NCBI GenBank assembly: GCA_009746045.1
Contig: RPFO01000256.1
Coordinates: 1,927,829-1,991,828, forward strand
Length of the DNA stretch: 64,000 nt
DNA from: Mesostigma viride
Taxonomy: Eukaryota; Streptophyta; Mesostigmatophyceae; Mesostigmatales; Mesostigmataceae
Direction of reading: 5' to 3'
A program made the position numbers and the translations under genes. Each line of letters opens with the position of its first letter. Positions within the stretch are counted from its first letter, which is position 1. Below are positions 22,146 to 34,038 of this stretch, piece by piece. The notes under the pieces were generated by a model. It saw only the letters and a program-made list of their open reading frames with translations. It was not told the DNA's origin and ran no database searches.

Positions 22146-23060
22146 TCACATGATTGGTGGCTAGCTATACACACCTGGTTTAGCATTTTCTCCAACAAAC
22201 CCACTTAACACCCTCTCGTAATTTCCAACCCTAGCCCTGCACATCCAGTGTCATCCACCCACCTGATTGAGCGTGTTCTACCGCTCGTCATGGAGGCCCT
22301 CGCCACGCACGCACCCAATCGCGTCAATCTCATCGATGAATATGATGGAGGGCGCACGGGCCCGCGCGTCGGCAAACACTTTGCGCACGCGTGCGGGGAC
22401 CATGCGCACATACATCTGCATGAAATCGCTCCAGCTGCAGCCGCCAAGCAACGATGAGGAGAGGAAGAAGGCGCAAACACCAAGTCCCCAGCATCAGAGG
22501 GGTCAGTAGTTTCTAGGTCGGTCACAATATCAAAGTGACAACCAGCGCAGGCCAGAAATAGGGAAGGAATATCTCTCGTCTCTTATCTAATGGAAATGAA
22601 GGGGACACACGCCTCCCCTGGCTAAAGATTTGGCACACTTTGAATAACCCGAAAGAGAACCCCCTAGCTTACTTGCCACCGACCAATCTCACCTGATGGA
22701 AAAGAAGGGGACGCCCGCCGTCCCCTGCCTAACGCTGCACCTTTTTGCATCGTTGAATAACCCTAAACAAAACCAACTTACTACATACTTGCCGACCAAG
22801 TCTCACCTGAAGAGAAAGAAGGGGACGCCTGCCTCCCCCGCGACCGCCTTGGCCCTCCCCCGCGACCGCCTTGGCCAGGAATGTCTTACCCGTGCCCGGG
22901 GGCCCCGTGAGGAGCGCGCCCCTTGGGATCCTGGCCCCCAGCTCCCTGTACCTGCCAGGGTCCCTGAGGAAATCCACAAACTCCGCCCCCTCCTCCTTCG
23001 CCACGTCGCAGCCCGTCACGTCGCGGAACGTCTTCACCTCGTCCCTCTTCGCGTCCATGG

Positions 23061-26000
23061 GATGGGTTGGTCCTTTGCACCGACGGCCGCTCACCAGGCG
23101 CGCGATGACCGAAAATTGAGTGTCCGCGAGCAATCATCCCAGTTCGTGCGAGTCCACCTCGTCCTCCAGTCCTCCTCCTGGGTGCGGCCCTTTCGGGGCA
23201 TCCTAGAAACGTACCACTGCAGCCAAATCTAAAATTATTAATATACGTTGAATGATGTCTATCTAGTAGTATACTACTATTAATGGTGCTTTATTTATAA
23301 TCCAGCCAGCAGTGCAAGTGAGCCCCGTACTAGTCTACATATTACAACCCCAGGACTTGCGCCTGAGACTCGTCCTGCAGTTCTGCCTTTGACGGGGAAG
23401 AGACACAACCAGTAGCTGAAACGGTCTGCACATCCTCCTGGTTATGATGCTTGCCGTGTCTGGGCAGCACATGGCTTTTGTCAGCGTGGGCATGCACTCG
23501 TAGCCCGAACGCTGGCCAGTGAAGAGACACACTCAGTGAGCAAAACAAAAGGAACACGCTGCCTTTGCCTTGAGTATGATACCAGAGCCAATCCCATACC
23601 ATGATAATGATTATTATTACCCATATCATGATAATAATAATTATTACTATTACTATTATTAGAATGGGGACAGTATAACTATACGTTTCAGGGGCCATAT
23701 GACGCAAAGCGATAGGAAACCTCTGGAGCAGTCCACGGAACTTGACGACAAAATAAGAGATCATTCAGAAGGGAGTCGGCATTCCTGCCATACAGTTAGA
23801 AGAAAGTAGGAGAAAAGGATGCCAAATGAAAGCATGGACCGAATGTGGTGTAGAGAGGCATCGGGCAGAAAGTGGCTTGACGGGCAAGCATGGCTAGGCG
23901 CAGGTGGGAGGAGTTATAATCATGGGAACTCCACATGCTGCCAACTCTTCAAAGTAAAGCGTGTCTAATTTGCCTGTGGTGCTAGACAGGGGCAACCATG
24001 CCAGATGGGTGCTACTTGAGGCCAGGAGCGAAACGGGACAGTGACAATGGCCGAAAGTAGTGCGGCGGCATAACTACTGAAACAGCAAACGACTAGGATT
24101 CAGTCAAGGTCGGAATGAAACTGACACACAATAAAAGCATCCTGCACAGTGATGCTCATTGGTGATGGCTGTCATCAGTAGCTCAAGAAAAAGCTATTAA
24201 GGGTGTTATTGGTTGTGATTTGAAGGGTTGGTGCTCGAAATTTATTGCTTGGGTTGTGGGGCCCAGCGAGTAGGCGTGTCGCTGTGCCGTGAGGCCAGGT
24301 ATGACGTAATGCTGACTAACCTTCACGACAATACAGTAAAGTCCCTGCTTCCCCATGAGGCACATTCTATGAGAAGAATGGATGACAGTACAACCTAACG
24401 ACGACTAACCTTCAGGACAATGATCACCCTGCTATCCCCCGATGGTATGTGTTTCTTGAACAGCCAAGGCGTTCTGCATGGTGCATGAATGATAGTCATG
24501 CATGAATGCTACCTAGGATACTGCATATGTGCGGGGGTCGCAACTCATGATAGCTTGCTGATAATAGCCCGCCGGAGCCGTGGCAAAGAACGTTCCCGTG
24601 TGCCCGGCGAAGCGATGAGCGCTTTGAGGGTGACATGCAGGCTCCCTGCACCCGTTGAGTAGCAAGTCACGTGACCTCGTCCTGCAGCTACCACAACTAT
24701 AGCGCATGTCTCAGCCCGTCGATAATCCAATGTCTTGTCTCCTGCCTAAGAATTGCGAGTTAAATAGGCTACCTTCTGCGCCTTGCGACGACATTATTGT
24801 ATAGATGCAGCTGCCATGAGATGCGACCGATGGTGAGATGCTGAAAGCCCTGCTGTCGCGGCGAGACTTTTTTCCATGTGGTAAGCCTTAGCTGTCAAGT
24901 TTCGTAATAGCTGTGTAACTTGACAGTCTAGCTAGCTGCACCTATCGCTACTAACCCACCGGAGCTTGCAGCCACCATCTGGCCGTGAGATTTCGGAGGG
25001 CTCCTTGATCAGCTGGCCGCGCCCTGCGTGCTCGCAAGGGATGCCACAATCCAGCTTCCAGGAGCCAGCTTCCGATTCATGCACTTAACATCTGCTGGAC
25101 TCACGCAGGGAAGACTATTTTTTTGCATTATTATCCATATGCCTTAAGAGGTAACGATTATTTATCCAGGAGGCCTGTGCAGTATTCCAGACAGTCCGAG
25201 AAGATTGACGATCCTGTGCGGATCCTGCCAGCGTCTGCCTGTCTCTACGGTACCGTAGGCAACACATCACCACCACTCGTCCCGCAGACATTCGAGCTCG
25301 ACAGAAAAAGAAAAAAGAAGGAACCGTCAACAAGAACATAAGAAAAGAAATAACAAGGCGTGAAATATGATTCATGAATTGACAAGACAGGACAATATAC
25401 GACAACAAAATGGAAAGGGCATGCACCGTGACCAGGACAAGCTATAGACAGGAAGAGGAGAAAAAAGACAGAATAAACAAGACCGGAATAGATAAGTTAC
25501 CCTCGTACAACACAAAGTGGCTAATAAGGGAGTTACAAATGCACGTTTGATGAATAGTTAGTTATTAATTAGTTAGTTAGTTACTGAACCCCACGCCGCA
25601 CATGGGCAGCAGAGTCTATGATGAATAGTGCGCTCTGCATTTTTAGTTTTTTTACCGTGTGCCGTGTCTCTGTCGCCAGAGCCTCAGGAGGGTTCATTTT
25701 GGCAAGTCCTTGTCTTTTTTACATTAAAATTGGTAGTCTGGGATATCGCGGACAGATGGCATGCAATATGACCTGCCACGTGTGCGGATTGCTGAAATGT
25801 ACCACAGCAGCTGTTGTTGTTGTTCAACAGATGACTGAATAAATAGAAGTTTTATAATAAAAGCAGTAGGATTTGTGGTCACGTGGTTTCGGAATTCGGT
25901 GGGTGAATTCGAGCATGCCATGCAATATGGGCCACGACAGCGCACCGGACGGACATGGAGTAAGTATCGATATATATTTGCCCTACAAGAGCGGTTTCGA

Positions 26001-26398
26001 CAGGCGTTTCCTCCGTAGCCGTCTGCTAAATATTTCCTGCAACAAAGTATAGCCCGCGCCTTATCGTTTCTTTTTTTCTTGGGGGGAAGGATGCTATGTA
26101 TGCTCGTTTGGTCATTACTTGTGAACGGCGTAAGATGGCCGAGTGACAAGCATGCTATATTCATCGGCGGCCAAATTAATCAGTAGTTGCTGATTTTATT
26201 ATCAAGGAGCGTTGCCAGCGTCGGTATTCAGACAACAATTCTTGCAGGTTTTGCCGGCTTTGTTGACTTTGATGCGGACATCGTCGAGAAATTCTGCCTC
26301 CTAGTACTTGTCGCCGGCTTTGAGTCCGGAGAACGTTGACTCGAGAATCAAGCTTCCAGCCAAAACCGCGCTTACGGCCGCTTATCTATCTCGTCTCG
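23061..26398. other. 3.3 kb without recognised gene
   Basis: No coding frame with family resemblance is seen. There is an AT-rich imperfect palindrome of ATAATAATT words at 23600-23665, a stem-loop CTGTCAAGTT/AACTTGACAG at about 24891-24928, and GTTA-type short repeats at 25557-25583. Segments of about 38 bp with TAACCTTCA(C/G)GACAAT recur near 24317 and 24407. Confidence 0.4.
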
Positions 26399-28262
26399 AT
26401 GAGCTCGTGTAACGGTGGCACCCTGCACCAGCTGATCCTTCTCCCTGGCATCGGCCCCCAGATCTTTGAATCCGTCCCCTTGCTGGACCGCGCGCGCCTC
26501 CGCCAAACGTGTCGAGCCTTCCTGCCCGCCGTGGACGAATCTCTCGAGAGTGTTTCGGAGCTGTTCTGGGAGGACATCAGCGACGTGGCCACCAGGGCCG
26601 GCGGGCTCGATTGGTTACTCCCAAAATGTGCCCATCTCCACACCCTATCCCTCCACTCGCGGATGGCAGACGGCGGTGGCGCCTGGGAACGGCGCGAACG
26701 CACGATTCTCGCAGGCCTGCCACCTAGCCGTGCAATGCCGAGCCAGTCCCTCCTTGTCCTCTGCCGCTGCACCCACCTGCGCGCGCTGAACCTCGCCGGG
26801 TGCGCTGACGTCACCGACGCCGTGCTGACAGCTGTCGCCGCGGCCTGCCGCATCCTGGAGACGCTCGACGTGAGCGGTTGCGGTGCGGTGACGGACGCAG
26901 GCGTGACCGCGCTGGCATCCTCCTGCCCGCCACGCCTTAGAGAGCTTGTGGTCGGCACGATCCACCGCGTGACCGATGCCAGCGTCCATTCCATCGCGGA
27001 GCACTGCCCTGCCCTCACCAAGCTCTCACTCATGAGGACCCGCGTGACCGATGCCGGTTTGTGTGCTCTGGGCCGTCACCGCCCCAGCCTCCGCCACCTG
27101 GATGTGGGCCTCTGCCGTGACGTGACGGATGCCGGGATAAGCGCGATCGCGTCCGGGTGCCCCGATTTGCGCCACCTGTCACTGGCGTTCCAAGTGCGCG
27201 TAACGGATGCCAGCATGACCGCGCTGGCCAGGCACTGCCGTTTGCTCCAAGGGTTGAGCCTGCACGGGTGCGACGGCGTGACAGCGACAGGGATTTATGC
27301 GCTGGCCGAGCGCTGCCCATCCTTCGAACACTTGGAGCTCATCGGACTTTTTAGCGACCGGACTTTATCGGGATCGGCGCTCCTGGGCGTGGCCGCCAAG
27401 TGGCCCCTCTTGACCCATCTGGAGATTCGCGGCGAGGGAATGTGCGCCATGTACGACGGCACGCTACAAGCGCTCGCCGAAGGATGCCCCCGGTTGCGCC
27501 ACCTGTCCTGTCGCATCTCCCCCTATGTCACGGACGTCGGAATCGGCGCGCTCGCGGTAAAGTGCCCGCAATTGCGCCAGCTGGACGTGGCATACTGTAG
27601 AAGGGTCACGGATGCCAGCATGAGATTGGTGGGCGAGCACTGCCGCAACCTAGAAGAGCTGAGGGTTCGGGTTGCCAAGGATGGGGGTTGGGGGGTGACG
27701 GCAGATAGCATGGCTGTGATTGCTCGGAATTGTTCCCACAGCTTAATTGCGGTCCCTGGCGATATTCCCAGGGGAAGGCGGTGACGAGGCGCTGCGTGTG
27801 CTTGTCGAGAGCTGCCGTGGATTGGAGATTTTGAGTATCTTCAGGGCCACTTGTAGGTTGGATGGGAGCATGGCCGCGCTCGGCCGAGCCTGTGACAAGT
27901 TGCGCTATTTTAAGGCCGGCAACTGCCAGACTCTCTCGGACGCGAACGTGACGGCGCTGGTGTCAGGCCCCGCGGCGCCGCGGCTGCACACGCTGCACAT
28001 CCTGAAATGCACCGGGATCACCGACGAGTCCCTGTTTGCAATCTCGCGCGCGTGCACGCAGCTGCGCTCTCTAAACCTGTACAGGTGCGAGAAGCTGACG
28101 GATGCCGGCGCAAGAGCCGTCGCGACGGGCTGCACACGGCTGGCGTTTTTAGACGTGAGTGGGTCCCAGGCGACCCCGCATAGCCTCGGGAATGTTATAG
28201 ACCGGGGCAGGTGCCGGGTACATGATATCATTGATAGGCCTGGCCAGGAGCCCGGGCCGTGA
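26399..28262 (+). CDS. F-box/leucine-rich-repeat protein (FBXL/AMN1-type), one frame change
   Basis: The start is the ATG at 26399. The N-terminus has an F-box-like stretch (SVPLLDRARLRQTCRAFLPAV), followed by many cysteine-type LRRs of about 25-26 residues with the signature VTDAG(I/V)xALAxxCPxLRxLxxxxC. Relatives are substrate receptors of SCF ubiquitin ligases acting in cytosol or nucleus. The first frame ends at 27784. A one-base shift at about 27745 opens the second frame (27747-28262), which carries further LRRs (CTGITDESLFAIS, CEKLTDAGARAVATGC). Together they give about 620 residues. The shift is either an assembly error or an inactivating indel; the LRR pattern continues undamaged past it, which favours an error or a very young lesion. 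Confidence 0.85.
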
Positions 28263-28606
28263 GGCGCAGGTCGATTCCCTTAAAAAAATTTTATTAGTGA
28301 AGCTCATGACGCAGTGAATGAGGTTTACTAGTGCACGAATAGACAGTCAAGGCTCCTCTGTGTTGTGATTATAGGCCCAGGGGGCCCATGCACCTGCAGG
28401 GTGCCAACACGGCCTGGATTCGCCTGTGTAATGGGCAGCTGCTGGCCGACACCTGGCGCCCGGGCCACGCCTCGGACGCTCAGCTCCGGCTCGCCTTGTA
28501 CGCAGCGCACTGTCTAGCTAGCTTCACTTGTGGTATTACCATTCTTAGGCATAGGCGCCTGGGCCTAGCCGGGCACCTGGCACGCACAGATCGTGTGGAC
28601 ACATGA
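28263..28606 (+). pseudogene. Probable LINE post-RT fragment
   Basis: A frame ending at 28606 contains RHRRLGLAGHLARTDRVDT, related to the relic at 16594. The preceding part (NTAWIRLCNGQLLAD) has no clear match. No further LINE motifs are seen. Confidence 0.4.
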
Positions 28607-28918
28607 CATAGCCTAGCCGCTACGTGGCATGTCCCTCGGAATTGCTACAAAAAACCAAAGTGACCCCACTCAGGGGTTGACAAACTTGGCACAGGACTTG
28701 GGCGAATACAGGCAGGCAGTCTCGTGGGCATGCATGGAATCTTGTATTAATATGTGATAAAATGATCAATAAATGAGTCTTTATTAATTGCCAATTATAA
28801 TGCACGAGTGGCCAATTACACCAATTACAGCTGCATTCCCTGAAATTACAACATGCATTCCAGGTCTTCACCGTGTGCCCTGTGGGCTGACACGTGACTG
28901 ATAGGGTAGGGGGACAAC

Positions 28919-30122
28919 CTAGTGGTCCTCCTCCTCCTCCTCCTCCTCCTCCTCCTCCTCCTCCTCCTCCTCCTCCTCCTCCTCCTCCTCCTCCTCCTCC
29001 TCCTCCTCCTCCTCCTCCTCCTCCTCCTCCTCCTCCTCCTCCTCCTCCTCCTCCTCCTCCTCCTCCTCCTCCTCCTCCTCCTCTCCTCCTCCTCCTCCTC
29101 CTCCTTCTCCTCCTCCTCCTCCTCCTCCTCCTCCTCCTCCTCCTCCTCCTCCTCCTCCTCCTCCTCCTCCTCCTCCTCCTCCTCCTCCCCATCCTGCTCC
29201 ATCCCCTCACTGCCCTCCTCCTCCTCCTCATCATGCCCATCCCCCTCCTCCTCGTCATCACCCACTGGGATACTGGGCACGTGCTTCCTCTTCGTGCCCG
29301 TCACAGCAGCCCCCTGGGAGTCTGGCTTGTTCTGCTGGGCAGCAGGCTTGTTCTGCTGGGCAGCTGGCTTGTTCTGCTGGGCAGCAGGCTTGTTCACAGC
29401 CTGGGCAGCAAACTTGTTGACAGCCTGGGCAGCAGGCTTGTTGACAGCCTGGGCGGGCTGGGCAGCGGGCTTCACAGACTGCAGAGTGGGCTGCTGGAGT
29501 GCAGCGTACTGCGCCTGCATGGCTGCGAGCTCGGCCTTGCATGGCCCTGGCAGCCTCCGTCTCTGCCTGCTGAAGCTGCAGGGCCATGTTGGCGGCAGCG
29601 AGGTCGACGTTGACAGGCTTGCTGGGCTTGCTGGGGATGGTGTGAGGCGTTTGCAGGCCGCTGTCGTGGGCGTGCATGTCAGGCCAGTCGATGTTCGTGA
29701 ACTTCAGCTTCTTGGCAGCGTCGTCGTTCGAAGGCAGGACCCCTCGCCGTTTCTGGAGCGCGTTCCAGGCATTGCGTACGTTGATGTGGTCCACCGTCTT
29801 GCCTGGAGGATCGCTCTTGGCCTTCTTCTCCTTGGTGGCCACGAAGCCCTTGATGAACTTGTTGATGATCGACCTCGTCGCACGACACAGTGAAGTTCTC
29901 GATCGGCTCCCACCCGACGACATCCAGCTGCTCGCCGTTGATCATCGCTTCCTCGACCTGCTCAGGGGAATACAGCAGCCATTCCACCTGCAGATGGAGC
30001 TTGCCCTTGTCACGCTTGGCATCGAGAATGGTCGCTACGTCCCATTCTTCTAATGCTTTTCCATCGCTGCTGGTACCCACAGCCTCTTCCTGGACGACGA
30101 CATCGTCTATTTTGTCAGTCAT
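28919..30122 (-). CDS. Chromodomain-like protein with long poly-Glu tail, frame-broken
   Basis: The start is the ATG at 30122. Residues 26-76 look like a chromodomain: EWDVATILDAKRDKGK, LHLQVEWLLY, then GWEPIENF, i.e. the aromatic and WEP positions of the fold, with an extra insert. Later frames give IINKFIKGFVATKEKKAK, a Gln/Ala-rich region with AVNKPAAQ/QQNKPAAQ repeats, KRKHVPSIP and a very long Glu run coded by the GAG microsatellite. The Glu frame closes with a TAG at 28919-28921. Frame changes at about 29890 and 29535, and within the microsatellite, are needed. A chromatin-associated nuclear role is likely from the domain, but the family is unproven. Confidence 0.55.
28923..29190. repeat. 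(CCT)n/(GAG)n microsatellite inside a coding region
   Basis: About 268 bp of CCT units with two interruptions (CTCTCC near 29083 and CCTTCT near 29103). The first shifts the Glu frame into Arg. Many overlapping long open frames (poly-Pro, poly-Leu, poly-Arg, poly-Gly) are repeat translations. Confidence 0.97.
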
Positions 30123-30722
30123 GGCTGCCTACAGTCGCCTGCATGCACAGTAATTATTCGGTAGCTACGTTGACAGGCTTTGAATTCAATGCGAATCGGA
30201 TTTTCCCTCTAAGGGCCTTGAAAGGCGGCGTTTGGCGCGCTGGGCGATAACATTATGAGGGCCATGGGGCTGATGGGCCAAGGGGCTGATGGGCCAAGGG
30301 GCCAAGTGGCAAGTACTTTCTAACTTTAGAACGTTTGTAACATTTAGTTCCAATTCTCGCGTCACGTGCTAATTGCTGGCCTACGCAGGTACCTTCGCCG
30401 CGCCACTGTGTTTTTCTGAGTGCAGAGTGCCGAATTTCACCAAGTCCTTGGCACTAGGGCGCGAAGGGGCGCTAAGGGGTGGCGTGCTAGTAGTAAGTGT
30501 AGCTCTCTAACGGCTAAGTCTTTTGCAATTCTGTCAACGCAGGCCGTCCTTAATTCGCTGCACATGTCCTATCTAGTTGCATTCGTGTTTGGGACTCGAA
30601 TCATTGGATAAGACATGTGGACTCATTGAAATTTGTAAGTAAATCCTTTTCATTAAAAATATAGGAGTATATTACAAGTTCAAGTCCAATTTATTCCTGT
30701 CACTGATAAAATACAGGCCAGT
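30123..30722. other. Intergenic stretch
   Basis: It lies between the ATG at 30122 and the stop of the next minus-strand gene at 30723. Two GGGGCTGATGGGCCAA-type units occur at about 30264-30300. No gene is seen. Confidence 0.5.
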
Positions 30723-31911
30723 TTACTGCCACAGGGCGTTGTTGACAGTTGCCCAGCAGGACTTGGCCGTGCTGTAGCGGAAGTATGGGTACACAAGCAC
30801 GGCCTGGATCTCCTCGTCATCGCAGTGCGGGCAGAGGACCTCCCTCTTCCCCTTGGCGTCCTTGAGCGTCTTCATGACGCACTTGTGGCAGACGCTGTAG
30901 TCCTCGTGGTGCGTCAGAGCCGTGAAGAAGTGGCCTGTCTCCTTGCACAGGTCGCAGCCCACGGGCGTCCTTTCCAGCTTGACCTCTTGCGCGTGGCCTC
31001 CCTGGCGATGAACTCCTGGCGCAGACGTGCGAAATCTTCGGTGTCTGGAGCCACGCTGGTGTTGATGTTGGCCTTGTGCATGATGTTGTCCAGGGCCGCG
31101 ATGTGCGAACCGCGCTCGTCTTTCACTTTCTTGACGTCTTCCACTGGCTCGCAGAAGGCCCCACGCCAGGGAATGACCTTCTCGTCCAGGTACGCCTCCT
31201 CCACCTTGGGCTTCTTCTCGACGTGCTCGTCCTCGACGGTGTGCACGAGCCCCACGGAGGCGAAGAACTTGCTGTCGCTCTCCGCCTTGCGCTTGGTGGG
31301 CGCACCCCTGAAGAAGGCAGGCTTGGAGGGCGAGGCAGACTTGGGGGAGGCAGACTTGGGGACGTGGGAAGTGAGGCAGCCACCGTCACGACGTCGTCGT
31401 CCGCCACCACCACTGCGTGCTGCGGCTCTGGCGCAGAGGGGGCGACGGGCACTGGGACAATGGCAGGGGCAAAAGAAAGGGATGTTTGGGTTATAGGAGA
31501 CCGCCCTTGCCGGCTTGGACTCGGTCTCCCATGCAGTCCATGTACTAAGGAAGACGACTTGATGCCGTTGCGCACTTGCTCGGCCACCTCCTCGTCGCCG
31601 TCTTCCTCGGAATCGAACCCCGTGAGCCCCATGAGCAGGAGCTTGGTCTTGTTGGCGGCGTACTGGAACTTGTATTGGTTGAAATTGGCGTCCCAGCACT
31701 TGATGCAGTGCTCGCGCCTCCCCTCGTCGTTGATGTGCATGAGGTCCTTGCGGGTCGACTCGTTGCACTTCTTGCAGGTGTCGACTGGGGTGTCTGGTAG
31801 AACCTTGTGCTGCGCCACCAGGTCACAATCGTTGCAAAAGTGACCATCGCAGGCAGGGGTGTCGTAGAAGGGGATGGGGAATGTGTGGGCGAAGGCCTTG
31901 AGCTTCTTCAT
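30723..31911 (-). CDS. Zinc-cluster protein of unknown family, frame-broken
   Basis: ATG at 31911. The N-terminal part has paired cysteine sites: CDGHFCNDC, CKKC and HCIKCW within the first 75 residues. A Pro/Ser-rich middle follows, then a Lys/Glu-rich segment (HVEKKPKVEEAYLDEKVIPW). The C-terminus holds a second cluster, CDLCKETGHFF, CHKCV and CPHCDDEE, before the stop at 30723. Frame changes at about 31375 and 30975 are required to join the three parts. The Cys spacing suggests several zinc sites, as in nucleic-acid- or ubiquitin-related proteins. I do not recognise the family; the reading frames fit each other well in composition. Confidence 0.5.
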
Positions 31912-32162
31912 TTTCCCGCACCCCTTTGAGTTGGCGTTCCTGCGCTCCTTGTCGATGCCGTGCTCGATCGTCGTAGTGCGCGTTTATTTCGAGGAGGACT
32001 TCGCGAGTGGGCTCGGGGACGGTGCTTTCGCAGCTGTGCGTCCCGGTGAAGGGATGGAACAGAGTGTTCCAGCAGGGCTTGGGGAGCAGCTGACCCCGCC
32101 GCGCATGAACTGCCTTCCGCGCTACCTGGCCTGCACTAATGGAACGGCCTCCATAGCCGACT
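31912..32162. other. Upstream region of the zinc-cluster gene
   Basis: No gene is seen. It lies between the ATG at 31911 (minus) and the GTT microsatellite, so it probably holds that gene's promoter. Confidence 0.4.
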
Positions 32163-32390
<228 letters not shown>

Positions 32391-32484
32391 CCTGGAAAGA
32401 CATTGTTGTTTTTAGGAGAGTGTTGGTTTGCTTTGGTAGCTGGTTGCGAGATGGCTCGGAGGTGGTGGGCGTGAGGCCTTTATA

Positions 32485-33190
32485 CCCACGGGAGCACGGG
32501 ATGCAGCCGAAATCCCGTGGTCGCAAAGGGTTGTACGCGTAACGGCAGGGTTACGCGTCCCCGTGGATTGCCGTAAGATAATATTCGTACGGTTACTTTC
32601 CGCTGGCCACTCACGGGGATCGCGCGGGATAAGATGCGTTACGAAACCGCGCCGGCACGGGATTTCAGCCGGTTACGATTCGCACTTGGATTTTCCGCTG
32701 GCGTGTCACGGGATTTGCGCGGATAATATCCGTACGGATTCTGACAAGCACGGGAAATAAACGGCGTAAAAAGTTTGCGCGGGCGTTATGATCCACGGGA
32801 TTTCGGTTACGTGCCAGACGCGGCTGTCCACGGGACTCGAAACGGTATTTTACGTCCACGTGGTCTGGCACGCGGCCCACGGTTACGAATATGGACCGCT
32901 AATCCCGTGCCGCGGGGACGGAATCTCGTGCCTTGTCAGCCGAAACGGTACTTTCAGCAATCCCGTGGTCGTTATTGAAGACACTTTCGAGCTGTTTCGG
33001 AGGCCAATTCGGGTATATGACCCCACCACCGACCACCGAACTGCACGTCTCTCCTTTCTCATCACGCGAGCACAGCGAAACTCTAGCACAGCGATTGACA
33101 TTATTTATTCATGTCGGCCATGCCCCGGACCAGGAATTTGGCAAATGCTAACCTTAGGTACGTGGAAGTTAATTAATGGGCACGGGAATT
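32485..33190. promoter_or_regulatory. Cluster of CACGGGAT / ATCCCGTG motifs upstream of the RING gene
   Basis: At least ten copies of the core CACGGGA (often CACGGGATTT) or its reverse complement occur within 700 bp, for example near 32486, 32496, 32511, 32656, 32707, 32758, 32793, 32828, 32903, 32960 and 33181. They sit just before the inferred first exon at 33197. Similar words occur at 41429, 42822, 42908 and 42992, around the same gene. They may be binding sites or remains of a degenerate tandem repeat. Confidence 0.4.
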
Positions 33191-33196
33191 GCAGCC

Positions 33197-33311
33197 ATGG
33201 CGGCCGTGGCGGCCGTGGCAGTGGCAGTGGCAGTGGAAGTGGAAGTGGAAGTGGAAGTGGAAGTGGAAGCGGCCGGAAGGCGTGGGAAGCGGGCGATGGA
33301 AGAACCCATAG
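33197..33311 (+). CDS. RING-finger gene, inferred exon 1
   Basis: The ATG at 33197 opens a 38-codon frame of Ala/Val then Val/Glu dipeptide repeats, ending in GRRGKRAMEEPI. AG|GT at 33311/33312 is a good donor, and the exon joins in phase with the acceptor at 41500: the split codon becomes Asp and continues RLEENRASQTRR in the RING frame. The GTGGAA repeat (33230-33270) is therefore probably coding. The inference depends on the splice prediction; no transcript evidence is available. Confidence 0.5.
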
Positions 33312-33342
33312 GTTTGTTTGTGACCTTTTGAGATGCTCTGTT

Positions 33343-34038
33343 AGTTAACGTTCCTAGCAAACGCAACGTGAAGGATATGGTTGCAATGCAGCAATGTGTG
33401 AATATGGTTGGAAACGGAGCTTTGTTAAAATTGGATAATGTTACAGCGCTCACACACTTGAGGCTTGTACACGCGCTTGCCAAGTCAAGGCACAACACGT
33501 GAGGCGGGCTCGCAAGAGATGCCCAATTGGCACTGGCCTATTGTTTATATACTTGTGCACTGTGCTTGCTAGTCCTGAGCAGCCTAGGAGGCCTGCTCAG
33601 TATTAACACCCCCGGTACAGTATTCACTACCTGTACAGCGCCCAGCTCCTATACAGTAGGTCTGCCATACAGGCACAGTGACCACAGAGCACAGTCCACA
33701 GTGACTATTGCATCTGCACCTAGAAGTCCAGGACTAAGCCTGCGGTACCAACAGACCACAGGTTAAGGTTCCTATTTCCTGCGTACGACGTATTAATCCA
33801 ATACCGTCGTAGGTACAGCACCTAATTCCTGTCAGCCCAGGAATTACTGTCGACCCCATATGTCGTCGGCAAATATTCACGTCCGACTTAGAAGAACAGC
33901 CGGCTCGCGCTCGCGCGCGACCGGGAAGTCGGAACGCCATAACTTTCTTGATACTTGTCGGAATGAACTCGTTCCGGTGCCGCTGGAATCGCAGAGATAT
34001 GCCGAATCAGGATCACGCCAATGCGCTTGGCGTTAACT
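33343..34038 (-). repeat. LTR of the copia-like element (3' LTR in sense)
   Basis: It starts AGTTAACG and ends CGTTAACT, an 8-bp inverted terminal pair instead of the usual TG...CA. It pairs with 40676-41371. Confidence 0.92.

Larger units (their letters stand above)
18674..23060 (-). pseudogene. m-AAA protease (AFG3/FtsH-type) pseudogene, five exons
   Basis: Exons on the minus strand: A about 23060-22807 (GCDVAKEEG..., P-loop GPPGTGKT), B 22434-22263 (Walker [12 protein letters not shown]), C 21331-21137 (second region of homology, [22 protein letters not shown]), D about 20340-20251 (RFAGANVRHMCNEAAILEA), E 19047-18674 (peptidase M41 motif [14 protein letters not shown]). GT-AG boundaries fit for most exons. 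Intact relatives are mitochondrial or plastid membrane zinc proteases. Damage: a 22-bp tandem duplication in exon A after the P-loop, a TAG in exon B where the family has Glu, a TGA in exon E just before HEAGH, and a one-base loss in exon E at about 18722. The membrane-spanning N-terminus and the last exons were not found. Confidence 0.85.

Noticed and set aside
28894-29893. Poly-Pro, poly-Leu, poly-Arg and poly-Gly frames
   Set aside because: Repeat translations of the CCT tract; only the Glu frame joins plausible flanking protein sequence.
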